Shown here: positions 52,072 through 60,358 of the stretch, piece by piece
Layout of the letters: each line of letters begins with the position of its first letter
How positions within the stretch are numbered: position 1 is the stretch's first letter
Source: Devosia faecipullorum
Lineage (GTDB): Bacteria > Pseudomonadota > Alphaproteobacteria > Rhizobiales > Devosiaceae
Assembly (NCBI RefSeq): GCF_015158295.1
Contig: NZ_JACDXV010000001.1
Coordinates: 682,001 to 746,000 of the forward strand
Direction of reading: 5' to 3'
DNA: 64,000 nt
Notes under the pieces: generated by a model
Seen by the model: only the letters and a program-made list of their open reading frames with translations
The model's database searches: none
What the model was told of the DNA's origin: nothing
Program-made: the position numbers and the translations under genes

Positions 52072-53642
52072 TGGCAGACAACCTCCCGATGATCCTCGAC
52101 GCCCGCGGCAACCCCATCCAGCGTCATGCCGGGTTCGGTGGCGACAGCCAGTACGATGCCGCCAGCTTCAAGGGCGAGCTCAAGAACTGGTCGCCGTTCC
52201 CCGGGTCGGCTGACACCGACATCCTGCCCGAGCTCGGCGATATCATCAGCCGCGCCCGCGATGCCGACCGTAACCAGCCGGTTGCGAAAGCCACGATCAG
52301 CACGATGGTGCAGCAGGTCGTCGGCGATGGCCTGCGCGTGGTGCCCACGCCGAATTATCGCGCGCTCGGCAAGACCAAGGAATGGGCCGACGATTGGGCG
52401 CAGGCCGTCCAGTCCGAGGCTGATGCATATTTCGGTTCGACGGACTGCGATCTCGCCGGGATCGAGGATTTCTCCAGCATGACGGCGCTGGTGTTCCAGT
52501 CCACGCTGATGAATGGCGGCACCCTCGCCCTGCCCCATTGGCGCGCCCGATCGGCCCCGCACCGCATGACCGAGTATCGGACCGCGTTCCGGCTCGTCGA
52601 GATCGATCGGCTCGAGAACCCGAACGGCATGATGGACACCGAATTCCAGCGTGGCGGCATCGACTTCGACGAAGATGGGGAGCCGATCGGCTACAACATC
52701 CTGCGCCATCACCCTGGCGATGCCATCATGGGATTCACGCGCGAATGGGACCACGTGCCGGCATGGACGGAATGGGGTCGGCAGCGCGTCGTTCACGTGT
52801 TCTCGCGCGATCGCATCGATCAGCACCGCGGCGTCCCCGTCCTCGCCACGGTCTTGCCCGATCTTAAGGTCGCCGACGACTACAAATCCGCTGAGCTGCA
52901 TGCCGCGGTGGCCAACGCCTTGGTGGCGCTGGTGGCCGAATCCCCCATGGGGCCGGAATTCATCCGCGACCTGTTTGGTGATGCCGAGACTTACTTGCAG
53001 ATGCGCGCCAAGAATTCCCCAAAATTCAAGTCGGGCATGATGGCGGCGCTGTTCCCGGGCGACAAGCTCGCCGGGTTCACCCCTGCCCGCCCGAACGCCA
53101 ACTACGGCGGCTTCATGGAATCGGTGCTGCGCCCGGTGTCGGCGGCGTCGGGCATGCCGCTCGAGCTGGTGATGAGGAACTTCACCACCATGAATTACAG
53201 CTCCCTCAGAGGCATGATGGTCGAGGTCAAGCGCGCCGCGTCGACGATGCGGTCGTGGCTCACCCGCCGGTGGTGCAACCCTGCCTATGCCCTCTGGTTC
53301 GAAGAGGCGGTCGACCGCGGGCGCGTCCCCGACTGCACCCTCGACGACCTCTATGAGAACTGGAGCGCGTGGACCAAGAGCCGCTGGCTCGGTTCGGGAT
53401 CAGGCTGGGTAGACCCCAACAAGGAGGCCGACGCGGCGCACTACCGCGTCGCCTACGGCCTTGGAACGCTCGAGTCGGAATGCGCCGATCAGGGCGAGAA
53501 CTGGCGCGACATCGCCGACCAGCAGGCCACCGAGCGCAAGTACTACGCCTCGCGCGGCATGGCCTATCCCGGCGACGCCAATGTCGGCAAGCCCGCCCCT
53601 GCCCTGAAGCAGGCAGACGAGGAGAAGACCAATGCCCGGTAA
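52071..53642 (+). CDS. Portal protein, lambda gpB family
   Basis: A 523-aa protein forming the twelve-fold DNA entry ring at one capsid vertex. Family blocks: RARDADRNQPVAKATISTMV, ADDWAQAVQSEADAYFGSTD, FRLVEIDRLENPNGMMDTEF, HVFSRDRIDQHRGVPVLATV, ASGMPLELVMRNFTTMNYSS and MMVEVKRAASTMRSWLTRRW. The start at 52071 shares bases with the gpW stop; AGGTG is upstream. The last 11 nt overlap the protease gene. Confidence 0.92.
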   Translation: MADNLPMILDARGNPIQRHAGFGGDSQYDAASFKGELKNWSPFPGSADTDILPELGDIISRARDADRNQPVAKATISTMVQQVVGDGLRVVPTPNYRALGKTKEWADDWAQAVQSEADAYFGSTDCDLAGIEDFSSMTALVFQSTLMNGGTLALPHWRARSAPHRMTEYRTAFRLVEIDRLENPNGMMDTEFQRGGIDFDEDGEPIGYNILRHHPGDAIMGFTREWDHVPAWTEWGRQRVVHVFSRDRIDQHRGVPVLATVLPDLKVADDYKSAELHAAVANALVALVAESPMGPEFIRDLFGDAETYLQMRAKNSPKFKSGMMAALFPGDKLAGFTPARPNANYGGFMESVLRPVSAASGMPLELVMRNFTTMNYSSLRGMMVEVKRAASTMRSWLTRRWCNPAYALWFEEAVDRGRVPDCTLDDLYENWSAWTKSRWLGSGSGWVDPNKEADAAHYRVAYGLGTLESECADQGENWRDIADQQATERKYYASRGMAYPGDANVGKPAPALKQADEEKTNAR

Positions 53643-54498
53643 GCGCATCCCCCGCCGTACGCTGTCGGCGATTCAGGAAACCCGCTGGGCAATGACGCCC
53701 GATCAGCTCGAGACCATGATCGCCATCGCCAATCGCGAGGACCTCGGCGCGCTGGCAGCCAGCCGACCCGAATACCTGCAGGACGACGACGCCGATGCCG
53801 TCCTCAAGGTCTACAACGAGGGCCGCACCGCGGTCATCGAGGTCGTCGGTGCCTGCTTCCGCTATGCGAACCTGTTCACGGAATTCTGCGGCGGTGCCGT
53901 CTATGAGGACCTCGCCCTGCAGCTGGCGGTCGCCGAGGAGACCCAGCAGATCGAGAACGCCGTGCTGCTGCTCGACACGCCCGGCGGCATGGTGACAGGC
54001 TGCGCCGAGTGGGTCGGCATGATCGAGAAGTTCAGCAAGCCCATCGTCGCTTATGTCGATGGCGATGCCTGCAGTGCCGGATACTGGATGGGCGCGGCAT
54101 GCGACTACATCGTCGCCAGCAGGACCTCTCAGCTCGGCTGCCTCGGCGTCGTGGCGGTCTACACGGACAACAAGAAGCAGCTCGAGATGGAAGGGCTGCG
54201 CGAATACGAACTGGTGTCGACGCTAACACCGAACAAGCGTCCGGACGTGACAAGCAGCGATGGCCGCGCCGAGATCATGCGCTCGATCGACGACACCGCC
54301 GAGATCTTCCTCGGTGACGTCGCCCGCTTCCGCGGCTTCAAGGGCGGTGCCAAGGGCGTGGCCAAGGCCACCAATGGTGGCGGCATTTATGTCGGCCAGA
54401 AGGCCGTCGACATCGGCCTTGCCGACGAGATCGGCACTTTCGCCGACGTCATCGAGACCCTCGCACCGGCCAAGAAGAGCCTTTCTCGCGCTGTCTGA
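53632..54498 (+). CDS. S49-family capsid maturation protease
   Basis: A ClpP-fold serine protease of 288 aa that processes scaffold and head proteins. LLLDTPGGMVTG and the catalytic Ser in DACSAGYWMGAACD are visible, followed by LGCLGVVAVYTDNKKQLEME and the Lys-containing GGGIYVGQKAVDIGLADEIG. Unlike many relatives, it ends right after the protease domain; the scaffold part is a separate gene at 54588. GGAG precedes the start. Confidence 0.88.
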   Translation: MPGKRIPRRTLSAIQETRWAMTPDQLETMIAIANREDLGALAASRPEYLQDDDADAVLKVYNEGRTAVIEVVGACFRYANLFTEFCGGAVYEDLALQLAVAEETQQIENAVLLLDTPGGMVTGCAEWVGMIEKFSKPIVAYVDGDACSAGYWMGAACDYIVASRTSQLGCLGVVAVYTDNKKQLEMEGLREYELVSTLTPNKRPDVTSSDGRAEIMRSIDDTAEIFLGDVARFRGFKGGAKGVAKATNGGGIYVGQKAVDIGLADEIGTFADVIETLAPAKKSLSRAV

Positions 54499-54510
54499 GG
54501 CGGTCTGCAA

Positions 54511-54530
54511 TTCGGCATTGTTGGATGCAA
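54511..54530 (+). repeat. Six-fold phage motif, site 4
   Basis: TTCGGCATTGTTGGATGCAA, intergenic, 13 nt after the protease stop and 58 nt before the scaffold start. Confidence 0.78.
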
Positions 54531-54587
54531 GGACGCCCCTGATCCTCCCGTAAATCCTGAACTTTTCACGGATCACGGGAAACAGAC

Positions 54588-55367
54588 ATGCCGCGTCTCA
54601 AGAGACTGAATCACTCGCTGCTCCGCAGCGTCTCCCGCGCCGCCCTTGGCGCCGATGCACCCGCCGACGACCCGAACGCCGAGGACGAGGACATCGACGG
54701 CGAAGAGGAGGATACCCCTCCTGCAGGTCGTCGCGGACGCAAGTCTAAGAAGGCCGGCAAGCGTTCGCGCCGTTCTCAGGAAGACGAGAACGCCGAGGAC
54801 GACGAAACCGCTGAGGATGAGGAAGCCGAGGACGAGGAGGCCGATGAGGACCCCGACGCCGAGGACGATCTCGATCCGGATGCGGAGGACGAGGACGAGG
54901 ACCTCGACGGCGAGGACGATGAATCGGCTGAGGACGAAGATCCTGATGCCGAGGACGAAGAAGCCGAGGATGAGGACATGGAGGACGAAGATCCCCCGGC
55001 CTCGCGTCGCGGCAAGAAGTCCCGCAAGTCCAAGGCCACCGGTCGCACCTCACGCACCGCAGGTCGTCGCACCAGCCGCACGGCAGGTGGTGGCGAACGC
55101 GCTCGCATCGCCGCGATCACCCGCAGCAAGCTCGCCGCGGGCCGTGAGGGCCTTGCCGAGTACCTGGCGTTCGACACGGGTCTCAGCACCCGCACTGCGC
55201 TGGGCATCCTGAAGCACTCGCCGAAGGCCCGCACCACCACCAGCCTGCGCTCGCGCATGGCTTCCGTCGACAACCCCCGCACCAAGGCCGGCAGCGGTCG
55301 CACCGTCAATGACGACGACAGGATCGTCGCTTCGGCGGTCAAGACTGTCCAGTCCTTCGGCTTCTAA
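54588..55367 (+). CDS. Acidic-repeat scaffold-like head protein
   Basis: A 259-aa protein. Residues 22-140 are almost entirely Asp/Glu/Ala (units like EDEEAEDEEADEDPDAEDD), interrupted by a basic patch RRGRKSKKAGKRSRR. Next is a Lys/Arg/Thr-rich stretch (SRRGKKSRKSKATGRTSRTA), then a C-terminal helix-rich end ERARIAAITRSKLAAGREGL with AEYLAFDTGLSTRTALGIL. That end matches the C-terminal part that S49 capsid proteases of this type usually carry as a fused scaffold. It is probably the separate scaffold, removed by the protease before packaging. Confidence 0.7.
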   Translation: MPRLKRLNHSLLRSVSRAALGADAPADDPNAEDEDIDGEEEDTPPAGRRGRKSKKAGKRSRRSQEDENAEDDETAEDEEAEDEEADEDPDAEDDLDPDAEDEDEDLDGEDDESAEDEDPDAEDEEAEDEDMEDEDPPASRRGKKSRKSKATGRTSRTAGRRTSRTAGGGERARIAAITRSKLAAGREGLAEYLAFDTGLSTRTALGILKHSPKARTTTSLRSRMASVDNPRTKAGSGRTVNDDDRIVASAVKTVQSFGF

Positions 55368-55378
55368 GGAGACCAGCC

Positions 55379-55789
55379 ATGGCTGAGTACGAACCCACTT
55401 ACGGCGCTTCGCCGAGCTACTCGTCCTACGAAACCTCGTACGACGAGATCGACACCGGGCAGATCCCTCTGATCTCCGAGCCGATCACGATCCTCGCCGG
55501 TGCCGGAAAGCTCCCTCGCGGCGCGGTGCTGGGCAAGGTCACGCTGACCGGCAAGTACGTGCTTTCGAAAGCGTCAGTCGGCGGTGTCGCTGTCGCAGAC
55601 GGCTCTCAAGTGCCAGCAGTTGTGCTCGCGCACGGTGTCGATGCCTCCGGCGCAGCTGACATCAAGAGCGCTGGATACGTGCACGGCCAGTTTATCTGGC
55701 AGGGCCTGACGGTCGGCGAAGGGCATGACTTCGACACGCTCAAAGCCGCCTGGGCTGGCACCACTCGATTCCTCGTCAAGGCCGCTTAA
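55379..55789 (+). CDS. Head decoration protein (lambda gpD-like)
   Basis: A 136-aa trimeric capsid-cementing protein by family: a Tyr/Ser-rich flexible N-terminus (TYGASPSYSSYETSYDEIDT), then IPLISEPITILAGAGKLPRG then AVLGKVTLTGKY, and a C-terminal GQFIWQGLTVGEGHDFDTLK. AAGGAG lies 7 nt before the start. It lies immediately before the major capsid gene, as in lambda. Confidence 0.85.
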   Translation: MAEYEPTYGASPSYSSYETSYDEIDTGQIPLISEPITILAGAGKLPRGAVLGKVTLTGKYVLSKASVGGVAVADGSQVPAVVLAHGVDASGAADIKSAGYVHGQFIWQGLTVGEGHDFDTLKAAWAGTTRFLVKAA

Positions 55790-55815
55790 CCGCGGCCTTC
55801 GGCTTCCCTTCGACG

Positions 55816-55830
55816 GCGGGGCTGCCCCGC
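55816..55830 (+). other. Stem-loop before the major capsid gene
   Basis: GCGGGG-CTG-CCCCGC, 22 nt before the capsid ATG. No T-run; more likely an mRNA-processing or stability hairpin than a terminator. Confidence 0.5.
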
Positions 55831-55851
55831 TAAGCAAACTGGAGATGCTCC

Positions 55852-56892
55852 ATGAACCGCCTTTATACGACTACCGCGCTGCTGGGCGTTCTCCGCTCGC
55901 TTCTGCAGCCCCAGTCGTTCCTGATCGACCGGTACTTCACCGGCATCGTCGAGAGCGACAAGGAAGAAATCGCCTTCGACATCGAGCTGCACGACGAGCA
56001 GCTTGCCCCCTTCGTGGCTCCCACGGTCGAGGGCAAGATCGTCCGTGAGCTCGGCTTCAAGACCGACGTCTTCACCCCTGCTTACATCAAGCAGAAGACC
56101 CCGCTGGCTCCCTACAAGTCCATCAAGCGCACGATCGGCGAGCGCATTGGTGGTGGCGAGATCACCGCGCAGCAGCGTCAGGAGATCCGCGTCGCCTACA
56201 CCCTGACCCGCCATCAGCAGCGCATCACCCGCCGGCTTGAGGCCATGGGTTCCGAAGCCCTGCGCGAAGGCCAGGTGACCGTCGCCGGCGAGGACTACGA
56301 AACCAAGGTCGTCAACTTCGGCCGCGATCCGTCTCTCCGCATCACCCTTGCCGGCGCTCAGCGCTGGGATCAGGCCGATGCCGATCCGATCAAGGATCTC
56401 GAGGATTGGGCGCAGCGCGTGTTCGACGTCTCCGGTGCCGTTGTCACCGAGGTCGTGTTCGGAGCCAAGGCGTGGAACGCCTTCCGCAACAACGACAAGG
56501 TGAAGGCGCTGCTGGACATCCGTCGCGCTGATGGTGCCGGCCCGATCAATATCGGCCCTGCCACCGCCACCCCGACCGGTGCTCAGTTCGTCGGCTCCTT
56601 GGGCGGCTTCATGCTGTTCAAGTATGCCGGCAGCTACAAGGACGCCGCTGGCCAGCGCCATCGCTTCGTGCCGGACAACGGCGTCATGGGCGTCGACCCC
56701 CAGAACTATCAGGGCGTCCGCTACTTTGGCGCCATCATGGACGAAGAGGCCGGCCTCAAGCCATGGGCCTTCTTCCCGAAGAGCTGGCTCCAGCCGGATC
56801 CCTCGGTTCGCATGATGATGACCCAGTGCGCCCCGCTGCTGGTGCCGGGTCGGAAGGACGCGAACTACTACGCCGAGGTCCTGACCCTCTAA
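55852..56892 (+). CDS. Major capsid protein, lambda gpE family
   Basis: A 346-aa HK97-fold shell protein. Family blocks: MNRLYTTTALLGVLRSLLQP, FLIDRYFTGIVESDKEEIAF, LAPFVAPTVEGKIVRELGFK, YIKQKTPLAPYKSIKRTIGE, QRQEIRVAYTLTRHQQRITR (the coiled gpE region), and C-terminal GVRYFGAIMDEEAGLKPWAF. GGAG precedes the start. Hairpins on both sides may protect this mRNA segment. Confidence 0.93.
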   Translation: MNRLYTTTALLGVLRSLLQPQSFLIDRYFTGIVESDKEEIAFDIELHDEQLAPFVAPTVEGKIVRELGFKTDVFTPAYIKQKTPLAPYKSIKRTIGERIGGGEITAQQRQEIRVAYTLTRHQQRITRRLEAMGSEALREGQVTVAGEDYETKVVNFGRDPSLRITLAGAQRWDQADADPIKDLEDWAQRVFDVSGAVVTEVVFGAKAWNAFRNNDKVKALLDIRRADGAGPINIGPATATPTGAQFVGSLGGFMLFKYAGSYKDAAGQRHRFVPDNGVMGVDPQNYQGVRYFGAIMDEEAGLKPWAFFPKSWLQPDPSVRMMMTQCAPLLVPGRKDANYYAEVLTL

Positions 56893-56910
56893 GGCCAGAA
56901 CGACGCCAAC

Positions 56911-56942
56911 GCCCCGCGCCCACCAGCGCGGGGCTTAGCCCC
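56911..56942 (+). other. Alternative hairpins after the major capsid gene
   Basis: GCCCCGCGC-CCACCA-GCGCGGGGC forms a 9-bp stem; its right-hand GGGGC can instead pair with the next GCCCC (GGGGC-TTA-GCCCC). Mutually exclusive stems 24 nt before the next start resemble an attenuator. No T-run. Confidence 0.5.
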
Positions 56943-56965
56943 TGAGAAACCCGGGAGATTCCGTC

Positions 56966-57532
56966 ATGTCGAACCAGTCCAGAGCCGAGCGTCGCGCCGC
57001 TGCAATCGCAGCCCAGAAGGCCAAGCAGGACGCCGCCACATCCGCATTGCAGACCACCACCGCATCGGCAACGCCACCGGCCAACGATCCGGCTCCTGCT
57101 CCGCAGACCGATCCCGCCACCAATTCCGCGCCGGCGAACGACGCTGCAAACGCTCCGCAAACCGGTAGCGAAACGGTGACCAATTCGACGGAGCCGACCA
57201 CTGCCGAACCCAGCAATTCTGGGGCGTCAGGCAATTCGACTGACACCAAGACCGACGACAAGGACGGCGCGAAAAACGCTGGTGGAAATGATGGCGCGAA
57301 CGCCACCACGACCGACAGCGAAACCGCTGGCCAGAACGATGGTCAGGACGGCGGCAATGACGGCAACGATGATGGTGCCGATACCGTCGTCGAGGACGGC
57401 GACACGATCGACATTGTGACCGTCCACGCTCTCAAGTTCACTGCCGACTACACCGAGCCGGGCACGCCGATGACGCTCGGGCGAGAGATGGCCCTGCAGC
57501 TGCTCGCCTCCGGCGCCGTGAAGAGGGCCTGA
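56966..57532 (+). CDS. Disordered head protein with small C-terminal domain
   Basis: A 188-aa protein. Basic N-terminus (MSNQSRAERRAAAIAAQKAK), then about 110 residues of Thr/Asn/Asp/Gly/Ala low complexity, then VVEDGDTIDIVTVHALKFTA and MTLGREMALQLLASGAVKRA. The position after the capsid matches lambda gpFI, a disordered packaging helper; similarity is by position and composition only. Confidence 0.6.
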   Translation: MSNQSRAERRAAAIAAQKAKQDAATSALQTTTASATPPANDPAPAPQTDPATNSAPANDAANAPQTGSETVTNSTEPTTAEPSNSGASGNSTDTKTDDKDGAKNAGGNDGANATTTDSETAGQNDGQDGGNDGNDDGADTVVEDGDTIDIVTVHALKFTADYTEPGTPMTLGREMALQLLASGAVKRA

Positions 57533-57535
57533 TCG

Positions 57536-57910
57536 ATGTCGGGCGGCTTGAAGACCCCATGGACCCGGCCATTCGGCGATCCTGAAGCGCTGCCGATCAT
57601 GTCTGCGCGCGTCGCAGACATTGTGCGCGTCCCGGACGCCGACGTGGCTGCGGACAGGTGGGAATTCGAGCTGCCGTCCGGCACCCTGGCGTTCGAGCTC
57701 ACGGCATTGAACGCCGGCGATGATACGGCCCGCATCACATACTGGGCCGGTCCTGACCTGCACAGCGCGATCGGCGGCATTATCCGGCCCGTGCCCGCGG
57801 GCGGCGCGCTTGTCGAATTCCGGCACGCGATCGCCGGCGACATCGTGGTCGTCGAAGATGGCGGCAACGACGCCCTCGAGGTCGTCGTCCACGCTCATAT
57901 CGGGGGCTGA
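57536..57910 (+). CDS. Possible capsid fibre base protein
   Basis: A 124-aa beta-rich protein with VRVPDADVAADRWEFELPSG, then TLAFELTALNAGDDTARITY and HAIAGDIVVVEDGGNDALEV. It begins 3 nt after the previous stop and ends 2 nt before the next gene. Together with the two following genes it forms an extra module between capsid and head-tail genes, typical of capsid fibres or spikes. No known family. Confidence 0.5.
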   Translation: MSGGLKTPWTRPFGDPEALPIMSARVADIVRVPDADVAADRWEFELPSGTLAFELTALNAGDDTARITYWAGPDLHSAIGGIIRPVPAGGALVEFRHAIAGDIVVVEDGGNDALEVVVHAHIGG

Positions 57911-57912
57911 CG

Positions 57913-58122
57913 ATGCTTGGACCCAAGATCATCGGCCAATCCGGCGGCAAGGCCCAGCAAATCACCGTGGAGGTGATCGACGAGATCACCGGTGAAGTCA
58001 CGAAGCGCACGCTCGACGTGGTGCTCACCGAGCTGGAGACGATCGGTGGCCCCCTGCTCGGACGCGCCATCGACGGGCCGACCAGCGCCCTGAACACACC
58101 AATCGATTCCCCGGAGAACTGA
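57913..58122 (+). CDS. 69-aa protein of the capsid fibre module
   Basis: MLGPKIIGQSGGKAQQITVE, then VIDEITGEVTKRTLDVVLTE and LLGRAIDGPTSALNTPID. It may be a trimerisation or linker element for the following fibre gene. GGGG precedes the start; 1 nt separates it from the next ATG. Confidence 0.5.
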   Translation: MLGPKIIGQSGGKAQQITVEVIDEITGEVTKRTLDVVLTELETIGGPLLGRAIDGPTSALNTPIDSPEN

Positions 58123-58123
58123 C

Positions 58124-59434
58124 ATGCAGACGATCAACAAAGGGGACGGAACCGGCACTGGCGACAGCGTCAAGCAAGCGCTGGCGAAGACCGCCGACAA
58201 TTTCGCGGAAGTGTCCGACCGCTTGGACGACATCGAGGCCCGTGGCTTTCCCCGCAAGCTCAGAGGATGGGCCGGTCCCGTGCCGGGCTTTCCGCAGCCA
58301 CCCAGTGCCAAAGGCAGCGCATGGACCGGAGCGACGAGGAAAGGTTCGCATCAGTTCGCTGCTGGCTCCCTGACAAACGCTTGTCTTCTGCACATGCCGA
58401 GCGGCAAGCTCCTCGCGCTCGGGATACTGTCCAGCGCGCTCTACGCGCAGATCTACACTGTCGAAGCCAATGGTGCTTTGACTGCCCTTGGCGGCGTTGT
58501 GCAGCTCCAGAGCGGCGTAGCGACTGGCCAGATTCAAGCGATGTCGATTGGGCCTGATCTCGCCGTTCTGCTGACCTCGTCGTCGTCCAACGGTTCCGGC
58601 GCCCGCCGCATTGTGCTCGATTTCAGCACCGGGGCGATCGTCGTCTCGAGCGACACCGCACTGCCGAGCAATAGATTCACGACGGCATTCGCCTCATACA
58701 ATGTTCGCGGCCTCCGGTCATCGAACGCGGTGTTCGGCATGATGACAGAATACGCCTCGTCGAACGGCTATCCCGTAGGCGCTATGACGCGACAAATGTC
58801 AGCCCTGTCCGCTGACAACTACTGCCGGGATCTTAGCTTGAGCTGGATGTCGAACAGCGGCCAGTACGCGTACACCACTCATGACAACTTGGGAACCGAT
58901 AGCGCCGTCGTTGTGACCACGCGCTCGAATTTCGACGGCAATCTCTCGGCCATGGCGCTGCTGGTCGCTGTCAATGATGACGGCGCAAATGTCATCGACC
59001 GCATCGCGCTTGGTTCTGGTGCCACGCCGAATCCATCCGTTATCGCGTTGTCGCCAAGCCGAGCACTTGTCCGTCCTTCAGTAGCTGCGGGCGCCTTCAC
59101 GCTCGATGTCGTCGACGGCGAGCTGCAGTTGCTCACTACCGACGTCCAGACGTCAGGCGTACTGGGCAGGCTCTGGCGAGCCGTATGTGCTCAGGACAGC
59201 AATCGGGCCGTTGTGTTCGAGCAGTATCAGGACGCCACCGTGCCAACGATCCTGCAGATCGACGAAGCGACTGGCGCAATCACGGAAGCCGGCACGATCC
59301 CGCTTGTTTTCGGCACCTCTGGAAGTGCCCTGCCGCACGACGCACTCAAGATCGGACCGGACCGCATCGCCATCATCGGTCGCCACGCCAGCGCCTCGCC
59401 CCAGTGTCTCGTCGAAGTCTGGGATCTGACCTGA
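58124..59434 (+). CDS. Probable capsid-fibre protein with beta-propeller-like body
   Basis: A 436-aa protein. The N-terminus MQTINKGDGTGTGDSVKQAL then AKTADNFAEVSDRLDDIEAR matches phage fibre/spike attachment segments. The rest has repeated strands with hydrophobic-Gly-Ser patterns (LLHMPSGKLLALGILSSALY, AMSIGPDLAVLLTSSSSNGS, IALGSGATPNPSVIALSPSR, DALKIGPDRIAIIGRHAS), about every 45-60 residues, suggesting a beta-propeller. GGAG precedes the start. It is surface-exposed by inference, perhaps host- or matrix-binding. Confidence 0.55.
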   Translation: MQTINKGDGTGTGDSVKQALAKTADNFAEVSDRLDDIEARGFPRKLRGWAGPVPGFPQPPSAKGSAWTGATRKGSHQFAAGSLTNACLLHMPSGKLLALGILSSALYAQIYTVEANGALTALGGVVQLQSGVATGQIQAMSIGPDLAVLLTSSSSNGSGARRIVLDFSTGAIVVSSDTALPSNRFTTAFASYNVRGLRSSNAVFGMMTEYASSNGYPVGAMTRQMSALSADNYCRDLSLSWMSNSGQYAYTTHDNLGTDSAVVVTTRSNFDGNLSAMALLVAVNDDGANVIDRIALGSGATPNPSVIALSPSRALVRPSVAAGAFTLDVVDGELQLLTTDVQTSGVLGRLWRAVCAQDSNRAVVFEQYQDATVPTILQIDEATGAITEAGTIPLVFGTSGSALPHDALKIGPDRIAIIGRHASASPQCLVEVWDLT

Positions 59435-59452
59435 CCTGCACACGACCTGCTG

Positions 59453-59472
59453 GTGACCTGCTGGCAGGTCAC
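59453..59472 (+). other. Perfect hairpin after the fibre-like gene
   Basis: GTGACCTG-CTGG-CAGGTCAC, 8-bp arms, 18 nt after the stop. GACCTGCTGG is also directly repeated just upstream. No T-run. Confidence 0.5.
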
Positions 59473-59519
59473 AAACCGCCAGCATCCAGAATTCGCTATC
59501 AAATTCCGAGGGTTACCGA

Positions 59520-59852
59520 ATGGACTGGGAAGCCGAAATCGCAGGACCCGCTCTCGAAGAAGACGGCGTGCCGGCACGGTACCGCAGCGCCGTCGATGGC
59601 GAGCCCGATGGCGTGATTGATCGCGAGCTGACCGTCCTCTTCCACGAAGGCTATGTCGAGAAGGTGGTCCAAGGCGCAGCGGTCGCCGGCGATGAGGTGG
59701 CTGCGCTCGCACCCAGATCGGCATTGTCGGATGCAAAGACCGGCGGCCTACTCACGGTCGACGGCAGGGTTTTTGTCGTCCGGTCGAAGCCCGAAAACGA
59801 CGGCCGTGTGTGGATCAAGCTGAAGCTGGAGTTCGTCGACGTTGCTGGCTGA
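59520..59852 (+). CDS. Head-tail joining protein (gpFII/Gifsy-2-like)
   Basis: A 110-aa protein that would cap the head-proximal connector. Typical ending: GGLLTVDGRVFVVRSKPEND, then GRVWIKLKLEFVD, the beta-barrel core of lambda gpFII relatives. GAGGG lies 6 nt before the ATG. Motif site 5 is embedded in its coding sequence (read SALSDAK). Confidence 0.72.
   Translation: MDWEAEIAGPALEEDGVPARYRSAVDGEPDGVIDRELTVLFHEGYVEKVVQGAAVAGDEVAALAPRSALSDAKTGGLLTVDGRVFVVRSKPENDGRVWIKLKLEFVDVAG
59718..59737 (+). repeat. Six-fold phage motif, site 5
   Basis: ATCGGCATTGTCGGATGCAA inside the joining gene, in a reading frame different from that at site 3; 105 nt before the next start. Confidence 0.8.
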
Positions 59853-60348
59853 TATCGAAATCGGAACAGACGATCTGGTGACCGTGGCTGTGGCCGCGGC
59901 TCGAGATCTGCTGTCCGGCATCGAGATCGACGGCAAACCCATCCCCGTCAGGATGGGTCAGGTCTATCCCGAGGCTGTCGAGGATCTGCCGGTGCTGCAG
60001 GTGTTCTCGACGTCCGAGGGCTACCAGTACGGCGCCGGTCGGGTCGGTCATCGCATGGTCCGCATCGACGCCACGATCACCGTCGCTTTGCTCTTCGCGC
60101 TGCCGATCATCAAGCTCGAAGAGCTCGATCGCAAGATAGGTCGCGTCCGCGGCCAGATCAAAGCCCGCATCGCCGCCGATCCGCACCTCAAGATCGACGG
60201 CAAGGTCTGGGCAACCGACCTCGAGATCCAGTCCATCCAGAAGGGCTTGGCCGGTGCCGGCAAGGCCACGCTGGCGATCAATCAGCTGCAGCTCGGCTGC
60301 AGCATCACCCATCGCGAGGGATCCCTGATCCCCGCTCACTACAACTAA
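59842..60348 (+). CDS. Tail terminator-like protein, TTG start
   Basis: A 168-aa protein, LLADIEIGTDDLVTVAVAAA onward, with PEAVEDLPVLQVFSTSEGYQ and a C-terminal alpha/beta domain (IKARIAADPHLKIDGKVWAT). Position between the joining and tube genes matches the gpU/gpZ slot. The TTG start is supported by GGAG 9 nt upstream and by overlap with the joining gene. Confidence 0.65.
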   Translation: MLADIEIGTDDLVTVAVAAARDLLSGIEIDGKPIPVRMGQVYPEAVEDLPVLQVFSTSEGYQYGAGRVGHRMVRIDATITVALLFALPIIKLEELDRKIGRVRGQIKARIAADPHLKIDGKVWATDLEIQSIQKGLAGAGKATLAINQLQLGCSITHREGSLIPAHYN

Positions 60349-60358
60349 GGAGGCTCTC

